Below, piece by piece: positions 61,595-64,000 of a stretch of 64,000 nt of DNA. The translations under genes were made by a program, and so were the position numbers. The stretch comes from Anodontia alba. Its lineage: Eukaryota > Mollusca > Bivalvia > Lucinida > Lucinidae. The stretch is taken from the NCBI GenBank assembly GCA_964016985.1, contig OZ024823.1, positions 60,784,514 through 60,848,513 on the forward strand, read 5' to 3'. The notes beneath the pieces are model-generated. The model was not told where the DNA came from. It was given only the letters and a program-made list of their open reading frames with translations, and did no database searches. Within the stretch, counting starts at the first letter, position 1. Every line of letters begins with the position of its first letter.

Positions 61595-61805
61595 GTAGAC
61601 TGAAGAAACCCCACACTATATATTGGAAGGGTCGAATTTCAGTACATTGTATTAGGTATGTCAGGCTATTTGATTTAGATATTCCTAGAGAAAATTGGCT
61701 AAACTATTTGCAAACAATGGAGACTCTAATCAGACATTCTGCAGCATCTGATCTGAGTCTGCACTGTTTGCCTGTTACCCTTTTGGAGGTCTCCAGATAG
61801 AAAGG
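61595..61805 (+). repeat. Dispersed ~200-bp repeat N, copy 3, with P palindrome
   Basis: 'CACTATATATTGGAAGGGTC', 'GGTATGTCAGGCTATTTGAT' and 'TTTTGGAGGTCTCCAGATAG' in order. The P part is at 61716-61776 (TCTAATCAGACATTCTGCAG / CATCTGATCTGAGTC). Confidence 0.68.
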
Positions 61806-61958
61806 GGTTAAACTATGGAACTTTATAACCATTATTTGAGTACCTCACATAATGATAATAATAATATCCGGAAAGCCCATCAACTACTAAATGGAATTGT
61901 TTTGTAATGTAGTGAATTATTTCTTACATACTGTTTATTTATCATGTGTATCTTGTTG

Positions 61959-63573
61959 GCTCACCTGGAGCTATGCTCCAGGTCAGCTTATGCCATGGCC
62001 TGTTGTCCATCGTCTTTCTGTCATTAGCTTTTCCTATTTTTGACATCACCTCCAGAACCATAAGTTTGATTGAGCTGAAACTTAGTGGGAGGCATTGTGG
62101 CAACATGGAGATTCAGAATTGCTCAATCGTTCTGTTCAGATATCCAAGATGGCCACCATGATAGCCATCTTGAAATTCTTCAAATGACATTTCCTCTCAA
62201 AACATAAGTCGGATTGAGCAAAACTTTGATGGGAGGCATCACAGTCACACAGAGATTCAGAATTGCTAAAATTGTTCCATTCCGATATCCAAGATGGCTG
62301 AAATTCTTCAAATGATCTCCTCCAAAATAAGTCAGATTGAGCCGAAACTTGGTGGGAGGCATCAGAGCAACATAGAGATTCAGAATTGCTAAAATCATTC
62401 TGTTCCTAATTCCAAGATGGCCACCATGGCAGCCATCTTGAATTTCTTCTGATGACATCTCCTCCCAAACTGTGTCGGATTGAGCAGAAACTTGATGGGA
62501 GGCATCGGAGTGACATAGAGATTCAGAATTGCTAAAATCCTTCCGTTCCGATATCTTGTTTTCTTCAGACAATGTCTCCTCCTTAACCGTGAATTTGATT
62601 GAACCAAAATTTGATGGGAAGCATTGGAGTGACATAGAGATTCAGAATTGCTAAAATTGTTCCGTTCAGCTATCCAAGATGGCTGCCAGGGTGGCCTTCT
62701 TGAAAATCTTGAAACTGCATCTGTTCCCGATGTCAGATTGAGCCTAAACTTGGTGGGTGGCATTAGGGCTACATGGAGATTTAGAATTGCTAAACTCTTC
62801 CTTCCCTTCCGATATACAAGATGGCTGCCATGTCGGCCATCTTGAAAACCTGCAAACAACATCTCCTCCCAAACCATAAATCGGATTGAGCTGAAACTTG
62901 ATGGGAGGCATCAGAGCAACATAGAGATTCAGAATTGCTAAAATCATTCTGTTCTGATATCCAAGATGGCTGCAAGGGCTGCCATCTTGAAAATCTTCAA
63001 ACCCAATCTGCTCCCGAACTGTAAGTCAGATTGAGCCCAAACTTGGTGGGAGGCTTTGGGGTAACATGGAGATTTAGAATTGCTAAATTTGTTTTGTTCC
63101 AATATCCAAGATGGCCACCATGGTGGCCAGCTTGAAAATCTTGAAACAACATCATTCTGCTCTCTAATGGTAAGTCAGATTAAGCTGAAACACGGTGGGA
63201 GGCATTTGAGTGACATGCAGATTCAGAACTGCTAAATGCATTTCATTCAGACATCCAAGATGGCCACCAGAAATTCTTTAAACGACATCTTCTCTCAAAC
63301 CGCAATGCAGATTGAGCCCAAACTTGATGGGAGGCATCGGAGCAACATAGAGATTCAGAATTGCTGAAATTGTTCTGGTCCGATATCTGAGATGGCCTCC
63401 AAGGTGGCCATCTTGAAAATCTTCAAACCTCATCTGCTCCCTAATGGTAAGTAAGATTGAGCCAAAACTTGATGAGAGGCATTTGGGTGACATGGAGATT
63501 CAGAATTGCTAAAAACAATTTGTTAGGATATCCACGATGGCTGCCTCAGCAGCCATTTTGAAGATATTCTATT
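61959..63573 (+). mobile_element. Pearl-type element G1 (AAGATGGC core, ~145 bp), 3' end missing
   Basis: GGCTCACCTGGAGC...GCTCCAGGTCAGCTTATGCC starts it. About ten units have 'GAGATTCAGAATTGCTAAAA', 'TATCCAAGATGGC' and 'GATTGAGC.GAAACTTGATGG'-like sequence. The last unit runs directly into a second 5' end at 63577, without the usual 3' hairpin. It is the same family as C1 (30274-31321). Confidence 0.82.
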
Positions 63574-63576
63574 TTT

Positions 63577-64000
63577 AGCTCACCTGGAGCTTTGCTCCAG
63601 GTCAGCTTATGCTGTAGTGTGTTGACCATGGTCCGTCCCTCATCTGTATGTCCATCAGTAACTTTCACATTTGCAACATCTCCAACAGAATCATATCCAT
63701 GATGGCTGCCATGGCAGCCATCTTGAAAGTCCTCAATTGTTATCTGCTCCCGAACAGTAAGTCAGATGGAGAGGAAACTTGGTGGAAGGCATTGGGGCAG
63801 CATGTGGGCCATCTTGAAAACCTGCAAGCAACATCTCCTCCCAAACCGTAAATCGGATTGAGCTGAAACTTGATGGGAGGCATCAGAGCAACATAGAGAT
63901 TTAGAATTACTTAAATGGTTCCATTTGATATCCAAGATGGTCACCATGGCAGCCGTCTTGAAAATCTTCAAATACATCTGCTCCCGAACAGTAAGTCTGA
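63577..64000 (+). mobile_element. Pearl-type element G2, cut by the window end
   Basis: A second AGCTCACCTGGAGC...GCTCCAGGTCAGCTTATGC hairpin is followed by the GTCCGTCC-like tract and three units of the same core. It continues past the window. Confidence 0.8.

Overview
The window looks like nuclear DNA of a bivalve mollusc, most likely a clam-like (imparidentian) species. It is AT-rich and intron-like, with no bacterial gene layout. It is packed with tandem-core repeats whose ends read AGCTCACCTGAGC...TCAGGTGAGCGA; these match what is known of the bivalve 'pearl' elements, which are now placed with the non-autonomous Helentron-associated repeats. The species call is an inference from repeat type and splice-site style; no marker gene is present.

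Host gene. One protein-coding gene can be supported, on the + strand. Seven exons (33633-33699, 34887-34949, 42702-42841, 46747-46833, 54805-54888, 57551-57745, 58756-58949) all have AG/GT borders and consistent phase. They encode a C2 domain with a full set of calcium-ligand aspartates, followed by a Ser/Pro/Gln-rich tail. The start and the end of the gene lie outside the recognisable sequence. The family (extended synaptotagmin, MCTP or another C2 protein) is not resolved.

Layout. 0.1-3.8 kb: a nest of four elements (a tandem-core repeat hit by a 2.9-kb TA-flanked element, itself hit by a 1.9-kb TA-flanked element, itself hit by a 134-bp perfect palindrome with an 8-bp target duplication). 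5.5-15.2 kb: three pearl-type arrays, one inserted into another. 15.2-24.9 kb: sparse, old repeats, two SINEs and palindromes. 24.9-26.4 kb: a decayed Tc1-like transposon. 26.8-33.3 kb: three more pearl-type elements. 33.6-59 kb: the C2 gene, whose introns hold a decayed mariner, a 6.1-kb TTAA-flanked element with 157-bp identical terminal inverted repeats, two more pearl-type elements, a nearly complete APE/RT LINE and a 2.5-kb 30-bp minisatellite. 60.2-64 kb: a 118-bp tandem array and two further pearl-type elements, the last cut by the window end.

How the parts relate. The pearl-type families share one design: a 5' hairpin, a GTCC-type microsatellite, a tandem core of about 120-166 bp, an inverted copy of the 5' motif, and a 3' hairpin ending near CTCTTG. 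Their cores are unrelated in sequence, yet several carry a consensus-like site for a well known regulator once per unit: CTCF-like in the 5.5 and 26.8 kb arrays, YY1-like in the AAGATGGC arrays, and nuclear-receptor sites at 13.9-15.0 and 48.9 kb. This is the most interesting general signal. The most unusual single locus is the TTAA element at 35.9-42.0 kb, which holds a series of stem-forming units with compensatory changes and an internal 59-bp piece made of its own two flanks in inverted order.
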